A stretch of DNA of 64,000 bases, taken from assembly GCA_964035015.1 (NCBI GenBank), contig OZ036008.1, positions 1,933,376-1,997,375 on the forward strand, in the 5' to 3' direction. The notes below the pieces were generated by a model, which saw only the letters and a program-made list of their open reading frames with translations, did not search any database and was not told where the DNA came from. The translations under genes were made by a program, and so were the position numbers. This stretch comes from Corallium rubrum. Lineage: Eukaryota; Cnidaria; Anthozoa; Scleralcyonacea; Coralliidae. Below are positions 33,032 to 44,309 of the stretch, piece after piece; the stretch's first letter is position 1, and each line of letters begins with the position of its first letter.

Positions 33032-35138
33032 GTAAGTATTGAAGTGGGTGTATAAAATATGTAAAAATAGGTACGCAATGCGTACATGCGTCTACGTTTA
33101 GGGCAACAGTTACATCGTTTGCAATGATGTGATATTGGACGCCATCTTGGTTGATTTCTGTTAATTTCAAATACCCTTGCTAAAATAAAAAGAAGGTCAG
33201 CTGTGTGTCAATAGTGTTTCCCAACCGAACGAACCAAAGTGATGTCATGTGGAAACGTTCTTTTCACACAATCTGATTTTAATTACAATAACATATAACC
33301 GACTGCTATAGATCGTTTTCATCTGACGTCACGGCGGCCATATTGGTGTACCAAAACAATGAAATGGCGGCCATATTGGTGTACGGTATGGGAATTAGCT
33401 CTTTCTTATTCAAATATTTCGTATTGTTTCACCGCCCCAATGGGTGATTAATCAGATCAATTTGAATTTGCCTTTTGTTGAGATAATCATCAAAGACACT
33501 GGCGATAATTAATACCTACAACATCAGAGCACATAGCAATATACCAAAACCGGAAATGACCAATTTAATTTGATAAAATATATATTAAGAGCTTTCCAGA
33601 ATGTTTGTTAATACCTGTAGGTATTTTACTAGTATAGCATGAAACTTGGTATGATATATTTGCAGAATAATACTGTCATAATATGTTACATGCTCGTTTA
33701 ATTAATATATCTTTTATCTGCATATTATCACAGTCAACAACATAGCAAAAAACTGACACAGATTGTTTGTCTTCGCTAAAATTGGCACAGATTGTTTAAG
33801 TATAAACAATGGGTCCAGAATTTTCCTCAATGTTATTTGCTATGCAGTGCTCAGTAACATAAATTATGATGTTAATGCATGCAACACACACAATATAGCA
33901 TGCTACACATTTCAAGACAAAAGGCTGCCCCTCTAATTTTTACAAAATTATTTTGCATACCAATTTGAGTTACAGTATATATTATTTGTTACCCCTATTC
34001 TAATAGAACAGTTCAATAGTTATATATCTATACATTATTTATTTTAATAATTATATTATGACATTTTGTTTAGTTTATAGTGTGTTCAGTTTAACCCAAT
34101 GTATTGATTATGATTACACAGTCTTGTTGTAATTTTTCTGAATTGGAACAGTAGTCGGTTAATGTTTTCCTTGGTAGAGAAGTTGTTTGCTCCCTGTGAC
34201 TGCGAGACAACTGTCACACGCTATGAACACACAGACATACAGTCAATATCTATTTCTAAATCAGAAAACAAAAAATCAGCGGAATCTATGGAGAAAAAAA
34301 TGTTAATCGTGTCAGACGCATTTGTTGAGATTTTATTTTTTTATTTCATTTTTGAAGAAATCGATCGCTTGGTATAGCATATACAGTTGCACATTTATAT
34401 TAAATAAATGTACACAGTACATGTATACTATTTTGAACTATTTTGAAGCATAATAGTCTAGTGGCCAAATCCAAAAAGAGCTTTTTTTTCGGAGTTGCAC
34501 CCTTCTTCCGGCAAGCTGTTTTAAAGCTTAGAGCCTACTGATTACGAGGGTTGCTATGCTGCGTAAATGTATACATTTATGGAGTTTGTACTGGGAAACA
34601 TTGCCAAAACCTGATCGGTTTTACGTAAATAGTAGTCTGTAAGCAAATTAATAATATACATGACAAAATTCCTGCATCCTGATTGGTCGAGAGGAGTGCA
34701 ATTTCAATGTAATACAGTGCAGAAAAGGTGTAATACAGTGCAGAAAAATGAAATACAGTGCAAGTTTTAATGAGTATTAAACATTTTGATTGGCTAATAA
34801 ACAACCGGAATCTACCGGAAAGCCAATGAAATGCCTATGCGGATTTTGAAGGATGGATTTTCCTTCACGAGAAAATCCAATATGGCGACCAAAACATAAA
34901 GTTGTCGAAGAACATTTCGATGAAATACAGAGTGAATTTTGCTTTAATATTGTCATAAAAATTCCTACAAGAAGACTAGAAGACGTTAGATGCTATGAGT
35001 AAAACGTTTGACGTATTTAGTGAACAAGATGAAGCAGTTTTCAACCATTAAAGCTTCGAGAAGTGGAGCAATGAGTGGTATGTAACTTCGTAGCTGGAAG
35101 AACATTTTGTCTAACATTTTCATGTATATTATTAATAA

Positions 35139-35305
35139 GTAATAGCATGGTTTCGAGTGCAATTTTGAAAAAACACGCACTCGTGAGTTTTTCAAAGACC
35201 TCAAATGGCACTCATCCTTCGGACTCGTGCAATTTTGATAGTCTTTGAAAAACTCACTCGTGCATGCATGTTTTTTCCAAATTGCACTCGAAACCATGCT
35301 ATTAC
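35139..35305. mobile_element. Foldback MITE, 167 bp
   Basis: Arms AGTAATAGCATGGTTTCGAG and the complement ending at 35305 pair over about 60 nt with small mismatches; the centre reads CTCATCCTTCGGACTCG. Confidence 0.75.
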
Positions 35306-36519
35306 CTATACTAACTCGAAGAAAGCTGTAACAATATTTAATTTTAAAGAAAAGTTTACAATTCCGTATTTAACCGCCATAAAATGACCTTTAACCAAAC
35401 AAACTATTTTTCTTTACCTTTTAAGTTATTTTACGTGCAGAAAATAAGAAAACAAGAACCTAGAAAAGTAAAAAGCACTCTTTTTAGGTGAATAAACTAA
35501 ACCAGAAGTAAGCAAATATATATTTCTGGTCTGAGTAAAATAAGTAGAATAAGTAAAACTGAAAACAACTTCTGGTCTGACTTTTATTGCAACAACTATG
35601 TGTGATATATAGGTTTATTACAAACTGAAACGACAAGTTAGCGTTGAAAATGACTGTTATGGAGTACTGAGCCATAAAACGGTGCTCTCAAGTGGTACAA
35701 ACGAGGAAAAATCATTTGCTGATGTCAAACTATAAGTTATACATGGATTGCACATTATTGTAATACATGCTACATGGAAAAAACAAACAAAACAATCCCT
35801 CAAGTAGTCAAGTAAATAGGTAGACATATGTTTTACAGTAAATATTTTATTATATTGAACTTCATGCACTTTTCTGCGGTCTCTTATGAGCAGCGGTTAA
35901 GTTATTGCTGAGCGAAACATAATGATGACAGTAATTATTTATTTTGCTTTAAGAACTTATTTAAATTAGCTGGATTGTATATCTACAATCGTTGCCAAAA
36001 TTGTTGCCACGAAACACAAAAAAGACTGCGTAATCCATTGCTGCCCCCTTCCCTCCATTTTAATGTTGTCATTTAGTTAGTGAAGCATTATAGCCATAAT
36101 CCTGGCAAAATTTTCACTCAGACAGACGCGTAAAAAGAAGTTAAGCGCATTAATTCCTAAAATTATGTACAAAAACATCGCCCCTCCCTCCCCCTGTTGG
36201 GTGGTGGGGTGGCAGATGTTATTTAACGCAAGGTTTCCGAGTGATGTTGACCAGGATTGCAGCGCTTGGCTGTTAGTGCACCTGTCTTGACTAGGACAAC
36301 ATTGGGATTGGTGGGGAGGGGGGTAATTTTCATGCCGACACAGTTAAGTGACACGGGAGGGGAATGTCAAGTGATTTTGGGAACGATTGTAGCTTGTTAT
36401 TTCGATCAATGAGATGAATTTAGATTCAGAAAAAGATTATTATTATTATGCAGTAGCGTCTTTTTTCATTTACCGTCTGTGCGCGAATCTATTCGCAAAC
36501 GCGTTCTGGTACATACAGT

Positions 36520-37045
36520 CAAACAAACAAACAAACAAACAAACAAACAAACAAACAAACAAACAAACAAACAAACAAACAAACAAACAAACAAACAAAC
36601 AAACAAACAAACAAACAAACAAACAAACAAACAAACAAACAAACAAACAAACAAACAAACAAACAAACAAACAAACAAACAAACAAACAAACAAACAAAC
36701 AAACAAACAAACAAACAAACAAACAAACAAACAAACAAACAAACAAACAAACAAACAAACAAACAAACAAACAAACAAACAAACAAACAAACGAGCGAGC
36801 GAGCGAGCGAGCGAGCGAGCGAGCCAGCAAGGAAGCAAGCAAGCAAGCAAGCAAGCAAGCAAACAAACAAACAAACAAACAAACAAACAAACAAACAAAC
36901 AAACAAACAAACAAACAAACAAACAAACAAACAAACAAACAAACAAACAAACAAACAAACAAACAAACAAACAAACAAACAAACAAACAAACAAACAAAC
37001 AAACAAACAAACAAACAAACAAACAAACAAACAAACAAACAAACA
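36520..37045. repeat. (AAAC)n array with GAGC/AAGC core
   Basis: About 270 bp of AAAC units, then about 30 bp of GAGC units (36793-36823), AAGC units (about 36830-36860), then about 185 bp of AAAC again. Frames on both strands are artefacts of the 4-bp unit. Confidence 0.97.
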
Positions 37046-38458
37046 AGGTTACTTACTTGGGAATTTATTACATGACTTTGTTCTTTTTCTTATAATTTTT
37101 CACCTAATTTTCTCTACTTTTCGCGTAAAATCTACGAGGTGGGGATTTAGTTGTGTTCTAAAACTTCCAGTCAAGTTAATCTTTCATATAACGCACCTAA
37201 ATCTTGTTTGTTTGTACCTTCAAATTTCCCAACCAAAATTAGCTGGGGCTGTCTGTTAGCAAAACTTACTGCACGGCGACGCAACCCATCAGCGTGCTTC
37301 AGATGCTTTATTTTACTTGCGTACGGAAAAAAAAATCCGACACACAAAAATGTCATCCAAAAGTGTGGTTGGCTATTTCCAACTCAGTTGCATCACTAAC
37401 GATTGAAATTGTCAACGGTGTATACAGTACTGAAAAGGTCTGTTGAAATGCCATCTGAGCTGAGCCACGATATGAGACTGTTGTGTTGCTGTCGTAGATC
37501 AGGCAATATATACGAAGGTCCTAAAAGTTGTATAACAGCAGAAAGAAGAGTTTCACAGCATCGTGCTACAGATATGAGGCATCCATATTACTTGCGTCTT
37601 TTTCTCAGTAACAGCAAAGGTGGTGCATTGAGAGCTTTTTTGCCGGAGTTCTGAAAGGGAGTTTTGCCTCAAAACAGGGCAAAGAATTCTGCAATCTCGC
37701 GCAAGGAACTCCATATCTCGCGCAACCATTCAATTATATAAAATTATCGCGGCAGAAAGAGCGGCAGGTTACATTTGAGAATTCAACGAATCATCAAGTG
37801 GCATCAGCATGCAGCATGAGTTTATACTTACGAACAAATACCGAGATGGTTCTTCTGTGCTTCATATGGTTAAAAAAAGAGGACTGCATGGAACCGGCAT
37901 ATACCCTATACGATATCACCCTATATAGCTGGGCGATGTCCAGCTGACGATTCCGACACATCTCCGACGATCCCCGAAATTTACGATCTCCGAAAGAACC
38001 TCTGCGGAGGAGAGAGGTTTGAATCAACATTTTTGTCATATACAAATAATATTGCGAAAAATTTGTTAATATTAAAATTTAAAACAAAACAAAACTGGGC
38101 ATAGCCTAGAAAACGCAACTTCAACGACATTGTCCACACTATGGACTGTGACAGTCCCTCCTTTTCTCTCCCGCGCGCCGTAGTCTAAGTAGTAGTATGA
38201 GATGCTTTGGTCAGGTTACCAAGCCTTTTGGACATTTTTTCCACGTCGTAACAAGCAGATTCGTAATCAGTGCGCTCTAAGCTTTAAAATGATACCAAGA
38301 ACAGCTTGCCAGAAGAGGGGTGTAGCTAACTTGTCAAATTCTGGGTTTGGCCACTGGACTATAAATGCATGCAACAATGGATTTCAGAGTAATCATATTT
38401 TGAAACGATAATCTATTTTGTCTGCATGTATGTTTTTTGTTTTTTCTTTTCTTTTCAG

Positions 38459-38512
38459 AATTGGCAGCGAGAGTGAAGCGTTTTAATTATCAGACACCGA
38501 CTCGTTCTTTGG
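38459..38512 (+). CDS. Second supported exon of the small membrane-protein gene
   Basis: A 54-nt segment preceded by a long polypyrimidine tract and CTTTTCAG and followed by GTAAAT. After two bases that complete the codon from 33031, the frame reads LAARVKRFNYQTPTRSL and ends with one base. Incoming and outgoing phases match the neighbours (110-nt exon upstream, terminal exon at 41644). The encoded segment is basic and would follow the membrane helix. Confidence 0.55.
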
Positions 38513-38525
38513 GTAAATATTAAAC

Positions 38526-38526
<1 letters not shown>

Positions 38527-38570
<44 letters not shown>
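38527..38570. repeat. (AT)n microsatellite
   Basis: About 44 bp, 14 nt beyond a splice donor. Confidence 0.95.
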
Positions 38571-38574
<4 letters not shown>

Positions 38575-39066
38575 GTTGGTGGTTTACTGTAAATGGTGGT
38601 GTGGTTGATGGAGGTGACTGATGTTGCTGTGGGTGGCTGTGGGTGGGTGTAAATATGTAATTTGTTATATAGCTAGAGTTTCACTGGATGCAACGATGAC
38701 TGTCATTGGTTGGTTTGTGGTCACATGACCTTAGCTAAATTTCAATGTCTACCGAGTGGGCAATAATTGAGAACTTATTGACCGCTCGGTCAATAAATTT
38801 TGAATTGTTGACCGCTAGAACTTTGAACTCTTCACGGTTTCCTACTAAACAAAAGCTTGTTTGGTAAGAAAAAAAGAATATTTATAGGTCTTCAAAAAGC
38901 ATGTGTGAAGATTAATTGGAGAAATGTTTGCTGTTCTTTTGTTTGATGTGAAATTACAGAACTAGGCGAAATGTTTTGGTCAGTCTTTTAGTTTGTCTTT
39001 TCGTTTGTGTACTTTCCCTTCATAAACGTCGAAATTATTCAGCGAAACTCAAGCTATATAACAAAA

Positions 39067-39212
39067 CACTTAATGTCTGATCCCTCGGGAAACAGTGAGT
39101 TTTGTTTTCCCTCGAGTCTCGATGTTTCCCTCGACTTCGTCTCGGGAAATATCAAAACTCTCGGGAAAACAAAACTAACTGTTTCCCTCGGGAGCAGACA
39201 TTAAGTGTATAA
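39067..39212. mobile_element. Foldback with CCCTCGGGAAAC subrepeats
   Basis: Ends ACACTTAATGTCTGATCCCT and AGCAGACATTAAGTGT pair; the interior repeats CTCGGGAAA in both orientations. Confidence 0.7.
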
Positions 39213-39301
39213 TGTAATATATAATTTGTAATATATATATATATATATATAGTATAGTATAGTATAGTTTAAGTGGGCTTACTTCAAAATCAGTGTTGAG
39301 T

Positions 39302-39395
39302 GTCGCAACAGTCAGTTTCACGCGGAATAATCGCCCCGCGTGAAACTGACAGTTGCGACCAGGGCGCTTATATCCCCTATAAGGAATATAAGCGC
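39302..39395. repeat. Two adjacent perfect hairpins
   Basis: Hairpin 1 (39302-39359) has arms GTCGCAACAGTCAGTTTCAC and the matching complement. Hairpin 2 (39364-39395) has arms GCGCTTATAT and ATATAAGCGC. Confidence 0.65.
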
Positions 39396-39956
39396 ACCCC
39401 GACAAATCTTTTATCCGATCCTCTTTTACAGGGAAAGAAAATTTCGCCAATTCCCTCTAAAAGATGGATATTGTTAGCTTGCGTTTTATCCAATTCTTTC
39501 CAAACTTTGCCCCAACGTTGAACACAAGTAAAGGAGTAAAACCGTATTCGCATTGTAGATTTAGTGCAATATTTTTCTAATAATATACATCTCCGTTTCT
39601 ACCGTTTTACTAAGTCAAGCTGAGTCAACTTACCCCTTTAATATCAAAGCAAATACATTACCTGTCAATAAATACGAACACTGTTTTATTCTTTCATCTT
39701 TCGAGATGAAGAATATGATGTTTTGGAAGCTTCTGCAGTGAAACCAGAACCGCCAATATATCATGGCGCAAATGGCGCTATTATTTAAAAAGCACCTCGT
39801 AGCAACTGTAGTTTTTAAAGGTGTAGAATGTAATTGTTTTGTTAAATTCTTAGCTTCTGCAGTTATTTATCATACTGCATGCCAAATTTCAGAGTAAAAT
39901 CTCAAAAATTGAGCACGCGATGAGTATTTTGGTGAAATAAGATTCTATCATACGAT

Positions 39957-41030
39957 GTGAGCAACTTGGCGTACCGGATATTTGTCGACAAAACAGTCTT
40001 TACAACTTTTGAATACTCTAATTTAATATTTTTGAATACTCTAATTTTATATCTTAAGGGTAAACATCATAAATTAGGGAGGTTCTATCTCTTGCCTAAA
40101 ATACATAAGAGATATTACAAAAAGTACATGGTAGACTACGTACGGCGGCGGAACCGTGAAGAATTTCGGAATTGCTTGATCAGTTCCATTTACAACCAAT
40201 AGTAGCAGAATTGCCGTATATTATTAAAGTGCATATGAAATGAAAATCAAGTTTGTCTAATTTGGAAGAACTCTTGAAATGGTGAAGTAACATCTTTTAC
40301 AGTTTTTCCATATCTTACTTCGTTCTTAAGATATTAAGGTTTGTTTGATATATAAATGATCACACTGCATACGTCACATTGCATGTATAATGAGTTTTTG
40401 AGAAATCGTGTATATTGCATTGATATTTGTCTGTTAAATCGCTTGAACCTGTGTTTCTTTAAAGTCATGAGACAAATATACTGACCTACATGCGCAGTTT
40501 CGTGTGACTTTGTTCGGTAACTTCAACGACATTCCTAATTTTACAACAACTCATTATACAATGTGACCTATGCAGTGTGATCATTTACATATCAAACAAA
40601 TAGTAAGATCTCAGGAACGAAGTAAGATACGGAAAAACTGGAGAAGATGTTACTTTACCATTTCAAGAGTTCTTCCAAATTAGACAAACTTGATTTTCAT
40701 TTCATATACACTTTAAAGATACCAATGATTTTCCTTAAAAAATTGAAAGAATTTGGCGAGATTCCGGAGGTTTATATCATCACATGAGGAAGGTTTAGAA
40801 AGTATGGCAGCCATTATAGAAGAATTCATTCATAAAGATGAAAAGTTAAAATCGAAGTTAGATAAAAATGATTTGCTGGGATTGGCGAAGGATATATTAG
40901 AAAATAATTACTCTGAATTTAATGAAACGATTTACAGATAGAGAATGGAACAACGTTTGCGCCGGCTTTTGCCAATATGTTTATATGTTTCGGTTGGAAA
41001 GAAAGAAAGAAGCTTAGTGAATCCGAGTTA
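39957..41030 (+). pseudogene. Penelope-like reverse transcriptase fragment split by a MITE
   Basis: Upstream of the MITE one frame has GRFYLLPKIHKR and another has DQFHLQPIVAELPYI. Downstream are KDTNDFLKKL, then HEEGLES, then LLGLAKDILENNYSEFN, and, after a frameshift, GTTFAPAFANMF. Order and motifs are those of Penelope-like element RTs. The catalytic motif A between KDTNDF and HEEGL is deleted and frames shift, so it is dead. It lies in the last intron of the small + strand gene. Confidence 0.75.
40228..40712. mobile_element. TTAA-targeting foldback MITE, 485 bp
   Basis: Ends AGTGCATATGAAATGAAAAT and the complement ATTTTCATTTCATATACACT are inverted; TTAA flanks both (40224-40227, 40713-40716). 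The insertion splits a Penelope RT frame, so the empty site is known from the coding continuity. TTAA duplications are typical of piggyBac and Kolobok elements. Arms are homologous to pieces at 16685-17040 and 21425-21519. Confidence 0.8.
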
Positions 41031-41643
41031 GGCCTATAGCCTTTAGTTTGGTGAAGATTTTTGGACGATATGTCGTTTTTGATTTGGTTACACAGGAAAG
41101 AAAGTTTAATTAGTTTTTTTGAGTATGTAAGTTCATCAAGATATTAAAGGTGCGTTACACTCCGTTCTGCGCATGTACGAAAAAAATATAATTAATAATA
41201 ATATTACGGGAAAAAATACAGATTCCTCATTCAAGATTGTAAGCTTTTCTTGCTTCTTCTTCATTACTTGTACTCGAAACAAAACATTTTTAGAAGAAAC
41301 AGAAGAAATCCGAAGAAATATCCTTGCCGAAACGGTTGTTTTTCTGGTATGTTGCTCGGAACAGTGAATTCTATATATACCTGGAAGGCTGAGTGCCAAT
41401 AAAAAAGTGAGGCAATACATGGCGGCAATGGGGAATTTTTGGACGTCAGTTCTAGGTCTCTGCGCGGTCATGTTGGATGTCAGTCTTAGTCTTTTTTCTC
41501 GCTGCCGAACCACAGGAAGCCCAAACGTACACCCCCTGCACGCGAGCAGTGTTGTCATTTGCTTTGGGGAGAGGGGCTGCGTATGTTGTTCTTAAAACAA
41601 ATCCTTAATTTACGTTTATAATTTTCTTTGGTATTTTTTTCAG

Positions 41644-41675
41644 AGATAGAGTTTAACGACCAAGAAAAAAAATGA
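41644..41675 (+). CDS. Terminal coding exon of the small membrane-protein gene
   Basis: After TATTTTTTTCAG the two bases AG complete a Glu codon with the last base of 38512. The frame continues IEFNDQEKK and stops at TGA 41673-41675. The total product from the ATG at 32934 would be about 60 residues, or about 70 if the 31639 exon is used. The tail is acidic then Lys-Lys. Confidence 0.5.
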
Positions 41676-41730
41676 AGATAGCTACAGAGGTATTATAGTA
41701 ATTTAGCTTTTGACACGAGATAGAGTGAGA

Positions 41731-41782
<52 letters not shown>

Positions 41783-41891
41783 TTAACAATTAGATTATGA
41801 GCTCGAAATTTCTATGAGTGAATAGTTGACGAGAGCGGAGCTCGAGTCAACTATCATCTCATAGAAATTGAGAGCGAATAATCCAATTGTT
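41731..41891. repeat. (AC)n microsatellite and adjoining foldback
   Basis: (AC)n at 41731-41777 is followed by a foldback 41785-41891 with arms AACAATTAGATTATGAGCTC and a matching complement ending in CCAATTGTT; CTATGAG and AGTTGAC words also pair. Confidence 0.75.
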
Positions 41892-42067
41892 TTTGTAGAA
41901 ACTAATTTGTGTACCTTAGTTCTTCCAAATTATTTCTAAAAGCCAAGCATAACCATTGTTTCTGTGCGAAAACCAAGGCAAAACAATCTGTCACTCCTCG
42001 TGTCCTCCATGTTGTTTTACTGCATGGCCGCGCGAGTACTGGTACTCAATTTGCTACTCGCTATCTA

Positions 42068-42366
42068 TCGAACACCGCTGCCAAACGTTTGCTCATGCGT
42101 GAATTCACTGAGTAGTAAACATTGCAAGAGAAGTGGGAACTAGCCGTGGCGACAACAACCAGACAGTGAAGATCAAGTAAGACTCGACTATTCATTTGTG
42201 TTTTAAAAAAAGGGTAAACAAAATCACGAAGGGGTAAATTCAGAATATGTTACAATAATGACAAGGAAGCCATGCACAAATTCTCTACCGTATCTTTTTG
42301 GTAGTATGCTTATAATTTTAACTTTTGTGTCGGACTCTCAGCTCGGACCAGTCCAAATATTTCAGG
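42068..42366 (+). repeat. 300-bp direct repeat, copy A
   Basis: Aligns over its length with 62051-62343 in the same orientation, with scattered substitutions. Both include ACACCGCTGCC, CATTGCAAGAGAAGTGGGAA and TATCTTTTTGGTA. Copy B lies inside the 61941-62642 element, so this is a fragment of that family. Confidence 0.75.
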
Positions 42367-42443
42367 GGGCCTGGGCCCCCCAACTACACATTTTTGTGTT
42401 CCTGGCTACTCACAAAATTGTTATCCTGGCTACGCCACTGCGT

Positions 42444-42813
42444 TAGGCGTTTACACTACAACAGTATTCGCAGATTCGGCCCTTTACACTAAACTCGGAA
42501 TTCCTTTAATTCAGTTAATATGTTGACCATGTTGGTTCCACCGCAACCTCACATGACTACGAGCGGAAGAGCATCCGAATTCATCGGAATAACCGTTCAC
42601 ACTACGTATTGTTTCGGATTCAAAAGTATTCGGATACGAAGTTTCTACATTTCCCCCCCGATTCTTTCGAAATCTCCGGATGCGTGATCAAACCGGAAAG
42701 TTTTTATCCCAGATTCATTCTTTGTGTGTAAAAACGGCAAAACGAATCCGGTACTAAAACGTTTCGGATTCGTGACGAATCCGAAAACGTTTGCCCTAGT
42801 GTAAATGGGGTCT
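42444..42813. mobile_element. MITE with TTTACACTA ends
   Basis: Ends AGGCGTTTACACTA and TAGTGTAAATGGGGTCT are inverted; the interior repeats CGGATTC/GAATCCG. Confidence 0.6.
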
Positions 42814-42847
42814 TATAAAATGTTGAAAACCATTGATGCTGATCTCC

Positions 42848-43065
42848 TGTCCGAATCGATCTGTTATTCTGGCCACGTTCTGGCTAACGCCAGACGATTT
42901 TATCCACCTCAGGGGAAGCCCTCGGACAGGAATGAGTTATAAACTATCTTTTTATAAACTATCTCTCTAACTCTTTCCTGTCCAAATCGGTCTTTGGTAT
43001 TGTATTCTGGCTAACGCCAAACGATTTTATTCACTTTCAGTGGCTAAGACAGGAATGGTTAAATG
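42848..43065 (+). mobile_element. Two copies of the TTAA hairpin-arm element
   Basis: Copy at 42848-42942 (arms CTCCTGTCCGA and TCGGACAGGAATGAGTT) and copy at 42969-43062 (arms AACTCTTTCCTGTCC and GACAGGAATGGTT). Both keep TTCTGGCTAACGCCA and ACGATTTTAT. Confidence 0.7.
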
Positions 43066-43460
43066 GATGGTAAGACGCAGAATTGTCTTTCCCAATTTTG
43101 ATTTTTTTAAAAGTATTTTTAAAATAAGGAGGACTAGCCTTTATATTCTCACTTGGTAAATTTTCCATCTTCTTCCAAAGTTATATTCTGGATTTTAGAA
43201 AATCCAAACGATACCTTATGACGTCATCTACTTTACGATTTCATAAAGTAGGAATATCTACGGAAATAACTGGTAGATTGTACTGAAATGTTGCAGCTGT
43301 GCTGATAAGAATGGTACATTGCAATGTACAGCGTTATTAATGTTCTTCATTTGGGCCCAATGGCGGATTACCAAGTAGGCTGAGTAGGTCCGTAATTTCC
43401 AGAGAACACATTTTTTATTAGCATTATTATTTTATTTTTAATATTGGGCATTATTATTAA

Positions 43461-43756
43461 TGCCCAATATTACTTATAATATACCCATTTCTCTCCTGGC
43501 ATTACCACCTTGTTATATACAGAACTCGCGATCAAGCTCTCGGCAACGCCCTCCGTGGCTCAGTGGTCAGAGCATTGCACTAGAATCGCAAGCAAGGTCG
43601 TGGGTTCAATTCCTGCCGGAAGGCCTGTGCAGTTGCATTTTTCGGTCCCGGTTTGGTCTTAAAATGTATATATTCTACACTCGAATTTTCCTTCACCCAA
43701 AATCCTTAGAACATGCTATGTAATCGAGTGAAATGCCAAATATTACTTATAATATA
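43461..43756 (+). mobile_element. tRNA-derived SINE with 23-bp target-site duplication
   Basis: 43549-43623 folds as a tRNA: acceptor CCCTCCG with CGGAAGG (one mismatch), D stem GCTC/GAGC, T arm GTGGG/CCTGC, A box TGGCTCAGTGG at 43556 and B box GGTTCAATTCC at 43603. The loop CTAGAAT would give anticodon AGA. The 250-bp body 43484-43733 is flanked by a 23-bp direct repeat with one mismatch (43461-43483, 43734-43756). Transcription by RNA polymerase III from the internal promoter and LINE-mediated insertion follow from this. Confidence 0.8.
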
Positions 43757-44075
43757 TGGAAACACGACTGTTGTAAAAGATCGCAAACAATCGCCGACTG
43801 AATTACAACAATTACAACTATATGGAAACCAGGCTTATAAGGTCTGATGTTATTTTGGTGGATTTGGTCGCGTTGCATGATAATATAATTAACATTTATT
43901 ATCTGCTCATTCGTGTCTGAACTATTACTTAATATATTCCCTTATCGAGCATGTTTCTTTATCGTTTTAGAACCGGTTAGATGGGTGCACTCAATTGGTT
44001 TATTCCGTTGGTTTCATCAGAAAAGCAAAACAGCTCATAACTATGTTTGATTTTAGTATTTGCATGATAGGTTTT

Positions 44076-44218
44076 TGTTAGGTAAGAGGTCACGTGATTA
44101 TCGCGCGGACCAACGTTGTTCTTTTTTTTTTTCGATATACGGTTCTTGTAAGCTAATAAAGAATATAAAATACAATCCTCGTTGTTGTGTATCCATCGTT
44201 ATGACAAATAATCTAACA
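44076..44218 (+). repeat. 5' LTR of the copia element
   Basis: 143 bp beginning TGTTAGGTAAGAGG and ending ATAATCTAACA. The end reappears exactly at 46236-46271. Confidence 0.85.
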
Positions 44219-44235
44219 GGTTATGGGCCCAGCAG
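44219..44235 (+). promoter_or_regulatory. Primer-binding site for half-tRNA(iMet)
   Basis: GGTTATGGGCCCAGCA directly follows the LTR. It is complementary to the anticodon arm of initiator tRNA-Met, the internal primer used by copia-group elements rather than the tRNA 3' end. Confidence 0.75.
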
Positions 44236-44309
44236 TAGGCTACTTTTCGACGGTGATGAGAGGAAGTATGAGTTATGGGAGATTAAATTTCTTGGTTAAC
44301 ATCTTCGTT

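Larger units (their letters stand above)
33032..38458 (+). other. Intron content: repeats, no coding exon recognised
   Basis: It contains a GTACGC-type repeat (33068-33105), two tandem copies of GGCGGCCATATTGGTGTAC (33332-33385), the 33795-34010 element copy, the 34660-34880 promoter-like repeat, a foldback (35139-35305) and the 36520-37045 tetranucleotide array. The frame 37403-37654 (83 residues, with LLCCCRRSGN) has no matching splice sites or family. Confidence 0.4.

Noticed and set aside
36414-37259. Long open frames (up to 281 codons) on both strands with Thr-Asn-Lys-Gln or Val-Cys-Leu-Phe repeats
   Set aside because: Produced by the stop-free (AAAC)n tract; no codon structure outside it. 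The same holds for 63448-63994.
43549-43623. Functional tRNA-Ser(AGA) gene
   Set aside because: It lacks the long variable arm of tRNA-Ser, has mismatches in two stems, and sits inside a 250-bp unit flanked by a target-site duplication, so it is the head of a SINE.
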